Positions 51,842 to 61,949 of a stretch of 64,000 nucleotides of DNA are shown piece by piece (positions within the stretch are counted from its first letter, which is position 1; each line of letters starts with the position of its first letter). Below the pieces are notes generated by a model, which searched no databases, was not told the origin of the DNA, and was given only the letters and a program-made list of their open reading frames with translations. Location of the stretch: positions 434,001-498,000 of the forward strand of contig NZ_MSCI01000001.1 of NCBI RefSeq assembly GCF_002954585.1, written 5' to 3'. The stretch comes from Vibrio chagasii (GTDB lineage Bacteria; Pseudomonadota; Gammaproteobacteria; Enterobacterales; Vibrionaceae). Made by a program: the position numbers and the translations under genes.

Positions 51842-53113
51842 ATGTCTGAATCTACCAAATCTTTTAATCAATTAGGATTGTCTGATCACCTACTTGCTAC
51901 GCTAGAAGAACTGAACTTCACGGCTCCAACCAGTGTTCAAGAACAAGCGATTCCTTTGGTTTTAGAGGGCAAAGATGTACTGGCTGGTGCTCAAACGGGT
52001 ACAGGTAAAACGGCGGCTTTTGGCTTGCCAATTATTCAAAGATTACTTGCCACTAAAGATAATGTAATTCCAAATCCTAAGCTGGTCCGCGCCTTGGTTT
52101 TAGTGCCAACCCGTGAGCTTGCGCAACAGGTGTTTGATAACGTATCTAGTTATGCAAAAGGTGCCGATCTTAAAGTGGTCGTAGCCTACGGTGGTGTAAG
52201 TATGAAGGTTCAAACTGATAACCTTCGTCAAGGCGCTGACATTTTAGTCGCGACACCGGGTCGTTTAATTGATCACATGTTTACTAAAAATATCATGCTA
52301 AGCCAAACAGAAGTATTGGTACTTGATGAAGCGGACCGCATGCTAGACATGGGCTTCATGCCCGACATTAAACGCATTCTTTCGCGTATGAATGATGTTC
52401 GTCAAACTCTGTTCTTCTCAGCAACGTTTGATAACAAGATTAAGGCGATTGCACATCGTATGATGCAGTCACCAAGTGAAATCCAAGTAACGCCAACTAA
52501 CAGCACTGCTGAGACAGTTAAGCAGATGGTTTACCCAGTCGATAAAAAGCGTAAAAGCGAACTACTGGCGTACTTAATTGGCTCAAACAATTGGCAACAA
52601 GTATTGGTTTTCACCAAGACTAAGCAGGGCACTGATGCGTTGGTTAAAGAGCTTAAGCTAGATGGGATCAAAGCGGCGTCAATCAACGGTGATAAAAGCC
52701 AAGGTGCACGTCAAAAAGCTCTCGATGATTTTAAATCAGGTAAAGTAAGAGCATTAATTGCAACTGATGTTGCAGCTCGTGGTATTGATATTCAGCAGCT
52801 CGAGCAAGTGGTGAACTATGATATGCCTTACAAAGCTGAGGACTATGTTCACCGTATTGGTCGTACAGGCCGTGCTGGTAAAAGTGGTTTAGCAATCTCT
52901 CTTATGAGCCATGACGAAGAGTACTTACTTGGCGCAATTGAACGCTTACTTGATACTCGTCTGCCGCAAGAGTGGCTAAAAGGTTTTGAACCTAGCTTAG
53001 AACAAGATGTTTCTCCTGACCGAGGTGGGCGTAGCAAGAGCCGCTCGTCAGAAAAGCGTAAGATGAAAGCAAAGCTTAAGATTCACCAAAACCGTGGTAA
53101 AGCCCGCCGATAA
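51842..53113 (+). CDS. DEAD-box RNA helicase, RhlE-like
   Basis: A 423-aa ATP-dependent RNA helicase. The Q motif (FNQLGLSDHLLATLEELNFTAPTSVQEQAI), motif I (AGAQTGTGKTAAFGLP), Ia (PTRELAQQ), II (DEAD), III (SAT) and VI (HRIGRTGR) are all seen, and the C-terminus is a basic tail of Arg/Lys. Roles in ribosome assembly and cold growth are usual for this group. RhlE-type by length and tail. Confidence 0.93.
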   Translation: MSESTKSFNQLGLSDHLLATLEELNFTAPTSVQEQAIPLVLEGKDVLAGAQTGTGKTAAFGLPIIQRLLATKDNVIPNPKLVRALVLVPTRELAQQVFDNVSSYAKGADLKVVVAYGGVSMKVQTDNLRQGADILVATPGRLIDHMFTKNIMLSQTEVLVLDEADRMLDMGFMPDIKRILSRMNDVRQTLFFSATFDNKIKAIAHRMMQSPSEIQVTPTNSTAETVKQMVYPVDKKRKSELLAYLIGSNNWQQVLVFTKTKQGTDALVKELKLDGIKAASINGDKSQGARQKALDDFKSGKVRALIATDVAARGIDIQQLEQVVNYDMPYKAEDYVHRIGRTGRAGKSGLAISLMSHDEEYLLGAIERLLDTRLPQEWLKGFEPSLEQDVSPDRGGRSKSRSSEKRKMKAKLKIHQNRGKARR

Positions 53114-53221
53114 GCAGCACTATTTTATTTTATAAATGAACTCATACGCGCAGTTACAGAATCAGGTAATAACGCGTATGTTTTTCAAAATAACTGTACT
53201 AAATGCTTATTAATAGTGGTA

Positions 53222-53950
53222 TTACTCGTATTTCCATATACAAGGTATATCATACATAAGCTCTTCAATAGAAATAGGATTTAAGGCCCACTTACAATCC
53301 ACATTGAACTTCTCTATCATTTGCTCGTTAAACATTCTCCAGTGGTTTAACAGTGCTCCTTCCTGGGAAGTTTTCACTCCGTCAGCATTCCATGCTCTCT
53401 CCATGAATGGGGTTAAGCAAACAGCGCCGTTTGCATACATAAGCATTTGCCATTTTATTTCATAGATACTGACGGGCTTTTGAGAGGACAGAGCGTTATG
53501 TGCGTTAGCTAGGCTTGAAAGCTCGTGCTCAACAGTATCTACGTTGCTTATAAAGTAGTCAATTAAACTATCTTCTTGCTTCACTGCGTAAGAGAGGAAC
53601 TGTATTGGTTTTTTTGAGTGGACCATTGTAGTGAATAGACGCATAACGAATAAGTAAATAGAAACGTTTGGCGAGGCATCTTTAGGTAACTCTGCCATTA
53701 TTTTATTTATATAACGCTGAATGTAGTCATGTAAACAATCACTTACCGCATACCAGATCCTATCTTTACTGCCAAAATGATGTCGGATCAAGCTATGTGA
53801 TACGCCAGCTTTTTCACTAATATTACGTAACGACACGCGCTCGTAGCCTAAATCGCAAAACATCTCAGCCGCAACTCTCAATATTTGAAATCGAGTTTCT
53901 TCAGCGTCTTTTGCGCTTCTTCTACCTTGTTTCTTTTCAGTCATCTTCAA
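53222..53950 (-). CDS. TetR-family repressor of the RND operon
   Basis: A 242-aa regulator. Residues 20-60 form the TetR helix-turn-helix (FQILRVAAEMFCDLGYERVSLRNISEKAGVSHSLIRHHFGSKD). The C-terminal ligand domain has no strong family features. It is divergent from the efflux operon at 54101, a common arrangement. A palindrome at 54053-54072 is the likely operator; a related half-site lies at 54005-54013. Confidence 0.88.
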   Translation of the reverse strand: MKMTEKKQGRRSAKDAEETRFQILRVAAEMFCDLGYERVSLRNISEKAGVSHSLIRHHFGSKDRIWYAVSDCLHDYIQRYINKIMAELPKDASPNVSIYLFVMRLFTTMVHSKKPIQFLSYAVKQEDSLIDYFISNVDTVEHELSSLANAHNALSSQKPVSIYEIKWQMLMYANGAVCLTPFMERAWNADGVKTSQEGALLNHWRMFNEQMIEKFNVDCKWALNPISIEELMYDIPCIWKYE

Positions 53951-54052
53951 TTCACAGATTTATCTAATTACCACATTCTACACTGTTTTTACTCAAATAA
54001 AAAATACTGCACAGTTGGAAAGTAAAACTTGAGAATCTGAAGGTTTTTAATA

Positions 54053-54072
54053 TACTGCACATCTGTGTAGTA
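54053..54072. promoter_or_regulatory. candidate TetR-family operator of the efflux operon
   Basis: TACTGCACA-TC-TGTGTAGTA is a 20-bp dyad with one mismatch, 29 bp before the first efflux gene start. The same TACTGCACA half appears at 54005. The TetR gene is divergent, so this is the probable site of its product. Confidence 0.65.
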
Positions 54073-54100
54073 AATCATAATAATTAAATGGAGACGCAAA

Positions 54101-55189
54101 ATGCAATCCAAGGTGTCTATTCAAGCCAAAGCGAGTAAGCAATTAGGTGCGGTGGTCTTTGCACTGTTACTCGCAGGTTCGCTGAGCGGATGTAATAAAG
54201 TTCAGTCAGAAGAAAATGCTCAGGTTATTCCGCCTGTAAAGTTATTTGAAATACCTCCGAGAACGGATGTTGAAACCGATAGTTTTATCGCAAAGATCGA
54301 TGCGACTGAACGTGCTGCATTGTCGTTCAGAGTAGGAGGCGACATTGATTTATTTAATGTTCGTATGGGACAAAATGTTAAGAAAGGAGAGGTTTTAGCA
54401 GTATTAGACCCAACGGATTACCGAATTGCAGTCGATGCAGCGCAAGCTAAATTCGACTTAGCCAATAGTCAATACAAACAGGTATCAGAGTTGTACTCGA
54501 AAAAGCTTGTGAGTGCCGATTATTACGACCAAGCCGTTAACACCTATACGACTGCTGAAGTTGAGTTAGAGCAAGCGAAAACAAACCTTGATTACACCAC
54601 GTTAGTTGCACCATTTGATGGCGTGGTTTCCATGGTGTTTGGTAAGCAATATCAATTAATTGCCGAGAAACAGCCTGTTGTTAATATTTTGAATAATGAT
54701 GAAATGGATGTGAGGTTTTCTATTCCAGTTTCTAAACTTGAAGACCGCTCGATTCAAGATTTTGTCGGTTCAAATATGTGGGTAGTAATGGATAGCCATC
54801 GTGGTGTTCGTATTCCTACACGCTTTAAAGAAATTTCTACTCAACCAGACGAAGATACCAACAGTTATCAAGCGGTGGTCTCTTTCGAAAAACCTGAAGC
54901 TATCAATCTACTGTCGGGTATGACAGCGCAAGTTGAAGTGCAGAAAAACAGATCAGAATTGGGCATTGTCATTGTTGATTCAGCTTGGTTAGACAAAGAC
55001 GAGAAATATGGTGAGTTGTGGCGTTACAACGCCGATTCACAATTGATTTCTAAAGTTAAAGTGACCCTGAATAAACAAGGGAATGTGGTTGATGGTCTTT
55101 CGTCTGGCGACCTAATTGTTGAAGCAGGCGTTGATGTTTTATATGAAGGACAACAAGTAAAAGCATGGCTACATGAGGAAGGTATTTAA
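54101..55189 (+). CDS. RND efflux membrane-fusion lipoprotein 1
   Basis: A 362-aa periplasmic adaptor (HlyD/MFP family). ATG 54101 has GGAGAC upstream. The N-terminal region ends in lipobox LSGC near residue 29, so it is probably anchored to the inner membrane by lipid. The barrel-sandwich half-motif is FRVGGDIDLFNVRMGQNVKKGEVLAVLDP, followed by an alpha hairpin (SQYKQVSELYSKKLVSADYYDQAVNTYTTAE) and YTTLVAPFDGVVSMVF. Its stop codon overlaps the next gene's ATG (TAATG). Confidence 0.92.
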   Translation: MQSKVSIQAKASKQLGAVVFALLLAGSLSGCNKVQSEENAQVIPPVKLFEIPPRTDVETDSFIAKIDATERAALSFRVGGDIDLFNVRMGQNVKKGEVLAVLDPTDYRIAVDAAQAKFDLANSQYKQVSELYSKKLVSADYYDQAVNTYTTAEVELEQAKTNLDYTTLVAPFDGVVSMVFGKQYQLIAEKQPVVNILNNDEMDVRFSIPVSKLEDRSIQDFVGSNMWVVMDSHRGVRIPTRFKEISTQPDEDTNSYQAVVSFEKPEAINLLSGMTAQVEVQKNRSELGIVIVDSAWLDKDEKYGELWRYNADSQLISKVKVTLNKQGNVVDGLSSGDLIVEAGVDVLYEGQQVKAWLHEEGI

Positions 55190-56244
55190 TGAATTGTCTT
55201 AATTCAATCTCGGTTTTAGCATCAATCCTTTTTTTACAGGCTTGTAACGATAGAACACTGCATCGAGCTCCCGCCCCACTGTTGGCTTCTACTTTTGAAG
55301 TGGGCACACCATTGACCGAACAAAACCGAAGTTTCAATGGTCAGGCAATGCCAGCAGAACTTACATCACTCTCATTCAAGCTTGCTGGTGAGATTCAACA
55401 AGTAATGGTAGAAGCCGGTGATGTTGTAGAAAAAGGGCAGCTGCTCGCAACCTTAGATAATGTGATTTACATCCAAGAGCTGACTAACGCTAAATCACAG
55501 TTTGAACTCGCCACGAAGCAACTCGCGCGAGGTAACGAAATGCTTACCAATAAAATGGTATCGCAATCTGAGCTCGATCAGTTAACAGCTAACTATAAAC
55601 TAGCCTCCGCTAATTTGGCATCAGCGGAGCGAAAGCTCGACTATACTAGGCTGCTTGCACCGTTTTCAGGCACCGTTTCGACCGTGAACAAACAACGTTT
55701 TGAAAACGCGACACCGGGTGAAACGTTATTAAGCTTGTACCAAAACGACAAAGTGTATGTGCGTATACAGGTATCAGATTCGTTCTTAGCGTCAATTAGC
55801 CCTGACATGCGTTCGAATAGCTATCGTCCGAAGGCGACATTTGGTGGACACAAAGGGGAATACCCGCTGACATATTTGGAACATACCAGTGAACTGCACC
55901 CACAATCTCGCACTTACGAGTTTTGGATGCAGATGAAACAGCCTGAAAGTGAAATTCTACCAGGAACAAGCGCGACAGTTAATTTCGACATGGCCAATGC
56001 TGGTCTTAATGTTGTTCAAGGTTACCAATTGCCAATGACAACACTCGCAGCGTGCGTAGAAGCGAACCAGTTTTGCGTTTGGAAAATAGAGAATGGACAA
56101 GCCTTCAAGAGTGAAGTCGAAGTCGAAAAAATCAGTGGTCAAGGCGCATTAATTTCGCATGGCGTTGAACGAGGTGACGTGCTTATAAATTCGAGTCTAG
56201 AAAAATTGCGTGAAGGAATGTATTTATTAGGAAAAGCAAAATGA
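55189..56244 (+). CDS. RND efflux membrane-fusion lipoprotein 2
   Basis: A second adaptor protein, 351 aa, also lipoprotein-like (lipobox LQAC near residue 19). It has AGEIQQVMVEAGDVVEKGQLLATLDN and the matching hairpin and DYTRLLAPFSGTVSTV, and is a paralogue of the preceding gene. It overlaps both neighbours by a few bases, so translation is coupled. Confidence 0.92.
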   Translation: MNCLNSISVLASILFLQACNDRTLHRAPAPLLASTFEVGTPLTEQNRSFNGQAMPAELTSLSFKLAGEIQQVMVEAGDVVEKGQLLATLDNVIYIQELTNAKSQFELATKQLARGNEMLTNKMVSQSELDQLTANYKLASANLASAERKLDYTRLLAPFSGTVSTVNKQRFENATPGETLLSLYQNDKVYVRIQVSDSFLASISPDMRSNSYRPKATFGGHKGEYPLTYLEHTSELHPQSRTYEFWMQMKQPESEILPGTSATVNFDMANAGLNVVQGYQLPMTTLAACVEANQFCVWKIENGQAFKSEVEVEKISGQGALISHGVERGDVLINSSLEKLREGMYLLGKAK

Positions 56245-59200
56245 ACATTGCAGAATATTCAATTAAAAACAAAGTTATCAGTTGGTTATTTCTTTTCATT
56301 TTATTCGTCGGCGGCATAACGTCTTTTGGCAATCTCTCCCGTCTAGAAGACCCAGCTTTCACCATTAAAGATGCATTGATAATTTCAACTTACCCAGGCG
56401 CAACATCAATGGAAGTTGAAGAGGAACTAACCTACCCGTTGGAAAAGGCAATAAGACAACTTCCCTATATTGATAAGATCACTTCTACTTCATCCGATGG
56501 TATGTCGCAAATTAAAGTAACTATGAAAAAAGTTTACAGTGCGAACGAGTTACCTCAAATCTGGGACGAGATGAGAAGAAAAATTAATGATTTAAAAGAA
56601 AGTTTGCCGAAAGGTGTGAGTTCCTTGCAGGTTATTGATGACTTCGGTGACGTATTCGGTGTGATGCTCATGTTAACTGGATATGGTTATGATCAGATAG
56701 AGCTCAAACATTATGCAGATTATCTAACGCGTGAAATAGAATTGGTTGATGGTGTCGGTAAAGTAAGTATCACTGGCGATCAAGAAGAACAACTGTTTGT
56801 CGAGTTGTCACTGGAGCAGTTGGCGGCATTGAATCTAGATATTTCTACGGTGACCTCCTTATTAGCAAATCAGAACAGAGTAATATCGGCCGGTGAAATC
56901 ATGGTGAATGGGCAAAGCCTCACTATCAAACCTAGCGGAACTTTGAGCACAGTTGAAGAATTAGAGAACCTAATCATTCATGGTCGTGACACTGGCAATC
57001 TAATTCGATTAAAAGATGTTGCCGAGGTTACACGCGGTGTGCAGGAAAAGCCGGTAAATGTATTAACGTACAATGGTCAACCAGCGATAAATATAGGTAT
57101 TGCTTTCTCATCTGGCGTAAACGTGGTGGAGGTTGGCAAATCTTTAGATGCTGAACTTGAGCGCTTAAAAAGTATTAAGCCCGCAGGTGTACATTTAGAT
57201 TACTTCTATAACCAGCCTTTAGAAGTCGACCGTGCGGTTACTAATTTTCTGATTGGCTTAGCGCAAGCCGTAGCGATTGTGATATTTGTTTTGTTTTTCG
57301 CTATGGGTCTGCGCAGTGGTTTGCTCATTGGTGTGGTGCTATTACTTACAGTATTTGGTACTTTTATTTTGATGGATTTTAACAACGTTGAATTGCACCG
57401 AATCTCGTTGGGGGCGTTAATTATTGCATTGGGCATGCTAGTCGATAATGCGATTGTGGTTGTAGAAGGAATACTGGTAGGTATCAAAAAAGGGAAGACT
57501 AAGCTTCAAGCAATTAAAGAAGTTGTTAGTCAGAGTCAGTGGCCTTTATTGGGCGCAACCATAATTTCAATCACTGCTTTTGCTCCAATTGGCTTATCAA
57601 ATGACCCAACCGGTGAGTTTATGAATTCACTATTTTGGGTACTGTGTTTCTCGTTGTTTTTAAGTTGGATTACGGCACTCACAATAACGCCATTTCTTGC
57701 TGAAATGTTGTTCAATGAAGAGAGTCAGGAAGACGGACATTCGGAACCATATAAGGGTATTTTATTCGCAGCGTTCAGTACGTTTTTAGAGATCGCTCTG
57801 CGTTTCAGGTGGCTAACCGTTGTTAGCATGATTTCGTTGCTTGTACTATCGATTATGGCTTTTGGTATGGTCAAGAAGCAGTTTTTTCCGACCCCAGCAA
57901 CACCAATATTTTTTGTTAATATGTGGATGCCAGAAGGCACAGATATTCGTGAAACGATTAACCAGGCTGAAAAAGTTGAACGCTTTATTCGTAAACAAGA
58001 AGACGTAGAGTTTGTAACAGCTACAGTCGGTCGGGGTATGCAACGTTTTATGTTGACTTATCAACCTGAACAAAGCTACGAGGCCTACACTCAGTTTCAA
58101 ATACGGACGACAGATCGAGAGAGTATGTTTGAGGTCATCAGAGTCTTGGATGCAGAATTAAGCCGAAAATTTGAATTTCCTACATTTCAGTTGAAACTTT
58201 TAGATTTTGGTCCGTCACCAACGTCAAAAATTGAAGCTCGCATTATTGGACCAGATCCTCAAGTTCTCCGAAGCATCGCAGTTAGGGTTGAAAATATACT
58301 ATTAGCTGACCAAGGAGCTAAAAATGTTCGTCATGACTGGCGAGAACGAACCAAAGAGCTTGTTCCATTATTCAATGAGTCCAAAGCGCGTAGTTATGGT
58401 ATATCCAAAGTAGAGTTATCTAAAGCATTAAAAATGACATTTGGAGGTGTAGATATAGGGTTGATACGTGATGGTACTCATAAACTACCGATCATTGCAC
58501 GTCTCCCTGAAAGCGAACGCCTCGACTATGATTCGCTTCATAACGTTAAAATATGGAGCCCATTGCTACAAAACTATATACCTGTTGAACAATTGATTGA
58601 TGGTGTAGAGCTGAAATGGTCTGAACCATTAATTCAGCGTCGAGATAGAAAACGTACTTTAACCGTTCTTGCTGATCACGATATATTGGGTAGTGAAACA
58701 GCTGCTAGCTTGTATGCAAGAGTAAAGCCAGAGATTGAAAAGATCAAACTGCCAGATGGATACAGTCTGGAGTGGGGGGGAGAGTATGAAACATCAACCG
58801 ATGCCAAGTCATCACTATTTAATTCTCTCCCAAAAGGTTACCTTTTGATGTTTATTGTGACCATATTCTTATTTAATTCAGTTCGTAAACCACTCATCAT
58901 TTGGTTAATGGTACCACTGTCTATTATCGGAGTTTCGTTTGGACTTCTTGCGACCAATCTTCCTTTCAGTTTTACTGCGATTTTGGGCTTATTAAGCCTC
59001 AGCGGTATGATTCTGAAGAACGGTATTGTACTGCTTGATCAGATCAACAGTGAACTTGCTACAGGTAAAGATCCATACTTAGCGGTTGTTGACAGTGCGA
59101 TTAGTCGCGTACGTCCAGTATCTATGGCTGCACTTACGACAATCTTAGGCATGATCCCCTTGGTATTCGATGCATTTTTTGGCTCGATGGCGATTACCAT

Positions 59201-59300
59201 CATGGCAGGTTTAGGCTTTGCCACAGTACTAACGCTAATAGTAGTACCTGTGATGTTCGCTATCCTATATAGAATCAAACCGTCCACTGCGGGTTATTAG
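56241..59300 (+). CDS. RND-family multidrug efflux pump
   Basis: The 1019-aa inner-membrane transporter of a tripartite pump; start ATG 56241 overlaps the stop of the second adaptor. Twelve hydrophobic segments are seen, with two large periplasmic loops and conserved sequences such as SISYPGATSMEVEEELTYPLEKAI, GALIIALGMLVDNAIVVVEGIL (with the proton-relay Asp), and MAALTTILGMIPLVF in the second half. No TolC-type outer-membrane component is encoded nearby, so an unlinked one is presumably used. Two-adaptor operons of this kind are known in vibrios (for example VexIJK or VmeTUV). Confidence 0.95.
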   Translation: MNIAEYSIKNKVISWLFLFILFVGGITSFGNLSRLEDPAFTIKDALIISTYPGATSMEVEEELTYPLEKAIRQLPYIDKITSTSSDGMSQIKVTMKKVYSANELPQIWDEMRRKINDLKESLPKGVSSLQVIDDFGDVFGVMLMLTGYGYDQIELKHYADYLTREIELVDGVGKVSITGDQEEQLFVELSLEQLAALNLDISTVTSLLANQNRVISAGEIMVNGQSLTIKPSGTLSTVEELENLIIHGRDTGNLIRLKDVAEVTRGVQEKPVNVLTYNGQPAINIGIAFSSGVNVVEVGKSLDAELERLKSIKPAGVHLDYFYNQPLEVDRAVTNFLIGLAQAVAIVIFVLFFAMGLRSGLLIGVVLLLTVFGTFILMDFNNVELHRISLGALIIALGMLVDNAIVVVEGILVGIKKGKTKLQAIKEVVSQSQWPLLGATIISITAFAPIGLSNDPTGEFMNSLFWVLCFSLFLSWITALTITPFLAEMLFNEESQEDGHSEPYKGILFAAFSTFLEIALRFRWLTVVSMISLLVLSIMAFGMVKKQFFPTPATPIFFVNMWMPEGTDIRETINQAEKVERFIRKQEDVEFVTATVGRGMQRFMLTYQPEQSYEAYTQFQIRTTDRESMFEVIRVLDAELSRKFEFPTFQLKLLDFGPSPTSKIEARIIGPDPQVLRSIAVRVENILLADQGAKNVRHDWRERTKELVPLFNESKARSYGISKVELSKALKMTFGGVDIGLIRDGTHKLPIIARLPESERLDYDSLHNVKIWSPLLQNYIPVEQLIDGVELKWSEPLIQRRDRKRTLTVLADHDILGSETAASLYARVKPEIEKIKLPDGYSLEWGGEYETSTDAKSSLFNSLPKGYLLMFIVTIFLFNSVRKPLIIWLMVPLSIIGVSFGLLATNLPFSFTAILGLLSLSGMILKNGIVLLDQINSELATGKDPYLAVVDSAISRVRPVSMAALTTILGMIPLVFDAFFGSMAITIMAGLGFATVLTLIVVPVMFAILYRIKPSTAGY

Positions 59301-59331
59301 GGATTGATATAAAAAAGATTCTTTTAAGCCA

Positions 59332-59360
59332 GCCCAGTCAATTTTGACTGGGCTTTTTTG
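59332..59360 (+). terminator. terminator of the efflux operon
   Basis: GCCCAGTCA pairs with TGACTGGGC around ATTTT, followed by TTTTTT. Confidence 0.92.
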
Positions 59361-59473
59361 TGTCAAATTGAATTTAAAATGCTCAGGCGAGAGCAAACCG
59401 GAGCCAAAGCCGAGCATTAAGTGGTATTGGGATTCAATCAGTACTGAGTAGAGTGAAAAAAGGAGGAGGCGAA

Positions 59474-60265
59474 TTACATGGCAAGTTGTAAGTCGAGTTC
59501 AATCGATTGTGGCATCGCTAAGTGGTAGCCCTGGAACATATCAAATCCTAATTCCTGCATACTTTCTAGCTGTTGCTGAGTTTCAATACCTTCAATCACC
59601 GTTTTCGCGTTGATCGACTCAGCAAGAGACATAGCAAGCTCCATATCGGACGTATCGCCCTCCTCAAACTTAAGCATGACGGAGCGGTCGACTTTAATGA
59701 TGTGAGGGGCAATATGTAACACGCGGCTTTCTGTAGATGCTTGAGTGCCGAAGTCATCGACAGCGATTTGGAAGCCGTTGTCTGCAAGGGAGGTTGCTGC
59801 CAATTTGAGCTTTTCTTCACTATCGACGCTTAGTTCAACGAGTTCCATGACAATTTGGTCACAGGATAGGTTTAATTCGTGGAGTCTTTTAGCCAATAAG
59901 CTTTCGCTTACTTTTTGTGCGGCAAAGAGTTCGCCTACATTTGGCAGAACATTCAAAAAGAGTTGAAGGTGACGGACCGTCGATTGAGCAAAGTTACGGA
60001 TATGAATTGCGCGACTCAACCTTTCAACGTTTATTTTATCCGCATTAGAGGTTTCGTCTGAATGAAAGAAGTGATCAGGGCGAACACTTTCGCCATTACT
60101 ATTAGAGATTCGCACTAAAGCCTCTACACCTATTTGACACATAGAACGGTCAAATATAGGTTGATAGACGCTTCTTAGAGTGAGGTCTTGATATTTAGCA
60201 ATAAACTGCATATCGGCATCTACTGATATACAGCTAATAAATTCACTTCTGTCTGATAAAATCAT
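59474..60265 (-). CDS. EAL-domain c-di-GMP phosphodiesterase
   Basis: A 263-aa soluble single-domain protein. Key residues are visible: EAL in GVEALVRI, Asn in FLNVLPN, Glu in VMELVE, the DDFGT loop in VDDFGTQASTE, Lys-Asp in IIKVDRSV, Glu in VIEGIETQQQ, and QGY in FQGYHL. The GT in the loop shifts the usual DDFGxG slightly, but the catalytic set seems complete, so it should degrade c-di-GMP. A palindrome CTGTCA-N6-TGACAG lies 47 bp upstream. Confidence 0.9.
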   Translation of the reverse strand: MILSDRSEFISCISVDADMQFIAKYQDLTLRSVYQPIFDRSMCQIGVEALVRISNSNGESVRPDHFFHSDETSNADKINVERLSRAIHIRNFAQSTVRHLQLFLNVLPNVGELFAAQKVSESLLAKRLHELNLSCDQIVMELVELSVDSEEKLKLAATSLADNGFQIAVDDFGTQASTESRVLHIAPHIIKVDRSVMLKFEEGDTSDMELAMSLAESINAKTVIEGIETQQQLESMQELGFDMFQGYHLAMPQSIELDLQLAM

Positions 60266-60311
60266 ATTCGCTAGTAAGGGGGTAATTCATTGACGGACAT
60301 AAAAGTCACGG

Positions 60312-60329
60312 CTGTCACAATATTGACAG
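60312..60329. promoter_or_regulatory. palindrome upstream of the EAL gene
   Basis: CTGTCA-CAATAT-TGACAG is a perfect 6-bp-arm dyad with a 6-bp spacer, 47-64 bp upstream of the EAL ATG (60265). A likely transcription-factor site; the factor is not identified. Confidence 0.5.
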
Positions 60330-60783
60330 GTGTAAGTAAATTGTCAATTAATAAAACTTATTTGCCGGATCAATGTATAAATAAATATAATTAACGAAAA
60401 ATCAGCATGATAATGGATGTTAGTCATTAAAGTTACTTATTATTAACCACAATTAATAGTTTTTGTGAATCAATCAGCTGAGTAACATTGTCCATATCAT
60501 GATGCACCAATTTAAGGCAATACGGGCTATACACAAGAGAAAAGTAGGGTTAAAGGACCAGACTACGAGTGAATGTCAAAGTTGTAAAATCGAACAGCTT
60601 TGATCTTTGCATAGAAATGATATCTACTTCTCAAAATACATTAAAAACACCAAGTTGTTATTATTTAACCTAAGTTAACTTTTGGATAAATAATGAGCGC
60701 ATGAAAAATAGATTTTTTTAAAATATTGGGATGAAGGTCTAGAATTTGTATTTTAAGTACAAAGAGAAAAACTGACCGATATT
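60330..60783. other. intergenic region with no gene recognised
   Basis: AT-rich sequence; nothing structured was seen. Confidence 0.5.
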
Positions 60784-61419
60784 TTATTGCCACTGAAGTA
60801 CCGCATAAAGCTGAAGGTACTTGCGGACTAATTGCTGATTAACTGAACGTTTTAAGGGATGGCCAAATTTTATAAAACAGGGGCTAATCCTAAAGTTATT
60901 GTTTAGGTCAGCAGCGAATTGAGAATCGCTCTCTCTAAGTGTAATACCTTGCTGGCTGTACTCGTTTATCTCATCAGGCAACTCGCCCATCCACCAGTGC
61001 AGTAACTCTCCACTATTCTTGCTGCGGCTAATCCAATGGTCAGACACGATAATCAAGAGGTCATTGGGTTGAATTGCAAACCCATACTCCTGTTGCCAGT
61101 TATGAATATCTAACATCAATTTTTTACGACAGGTCTTTCCCGCGCTGACCATATGATGGCTGATCATCCAGACGGTCCCGATCTCAGACGAGATTCGAAA
61201 GTGTCGTGGGTTATCTCCAGAAGAAAGCATTTCTAAAGGACTGATGTTACTTGCATGATTAAAGGTAATGAAGGTGTGCTCCATTCGGCGTGCAAATGCC
61301 TTGCCTATGTGATGTTCACTGATCCCTTGGTTGTGCACAGTAGGGTAATGGTGTTCACAAAGCTTTAGGCAATCGTCTTGAAACTGATTAACGCTTTTAA
61401 TCACGAGATCTAATAACAA
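60784..61419 (-). CDS. hypothetical protein, 211 aa
   Basis: A soluble protein with no signal peptide. It contains several scattered His and Trp residues (HWISRSKNSGELLHWWMGELPDEINEYSQQ) and ends with a basic segment (IKFGHPLKRSVNQQLVRKYLQLYAVLQW). I recognise no family. It stands alone on the minus strand between two long non-coding gaps. Confidence 0.6.
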   Translation of the reverse strand: MLLDLVIKSVNQFQDDCLKLCEHHYPTVHNQGISEHHIGKAFARRMEHTFITFNHASNISPLEMLSSGDNPRHFRISSEIGTVWMISHHMVSAGKTCRKKLMLDIHNWQQEYGFAIQPNDLLIIVSDHWISRSKNSGELLHWWMGELPDEINEYSQQGITLRESDSQFAADLNNNFRISPCFIKFGHPLKRSVNQQLVRKYLQLYAVLQWQ

Positions 61420-61703
61420 TGAAGTCCCTTATACATAGTTACTATCTTATTGATGGGCAATAGTACGGTAATTGATGTGCCATTACCTATTAGCAAAGTC
61501 CGAGTTCTTGATCCCTATATCAAAATTAGCGTTTGCCGAGCGATTTTCTGGATAGCACTGGCACTTCGTAGGCCTGTATTCTAAATTATGAGGAATTCTA
61601 ATCAGTTAGATGGATTTGGTTAGTTAGCTAAGTAGCTGCGAGTTAACTTAAGCTTAGTCAGTTAATCAGAATTCTTCTACTTACATTTTATTTGGACACG
61701 TTA

Positions 61704-61949
61704 ATGACCATTCAATTAGATTCGAAACAGAAGTCAGAACTTACCCATACGCTTCAGAAGTACCTTCAGGATGAACTTGATGTGGAACTTGGTCAGTTCG
61801 ACGCTGAATTCTTGGTTGACTTCATCAGTAAAAAGTTTGGTGCGGTTTACTACAACAAGGGGATAGAAGACGCACAAAAGGTTATGGAACGAAAGATGAT
61901 GGATATCTCAGATGAGCTTTATGAGATTGAGCAAATCGTTGAAATCTAA
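61704..61949 (+). CDS. DUF2164 family protein, 81 aa
   Basis: ATG 61704 is preferred to the upstream frame start at 61692 because the DUF2164 family begins near MTIQLDSKQKSEL. The protein is acidic and helical, with LQKYLQDELDVELGQFDAEFLVDFISKKFGAVYYNKGIEDAQ, the conserved body. Function unknown. Cytosolic. Confidence 0.85.
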   Translation: MTIQLDSKQKSELTHTLQKYLQDELDVELGQFDAEFLVDFISKKFGAVYYNKGIEDAQKVMERKMMDISDELYEIEQIVEI

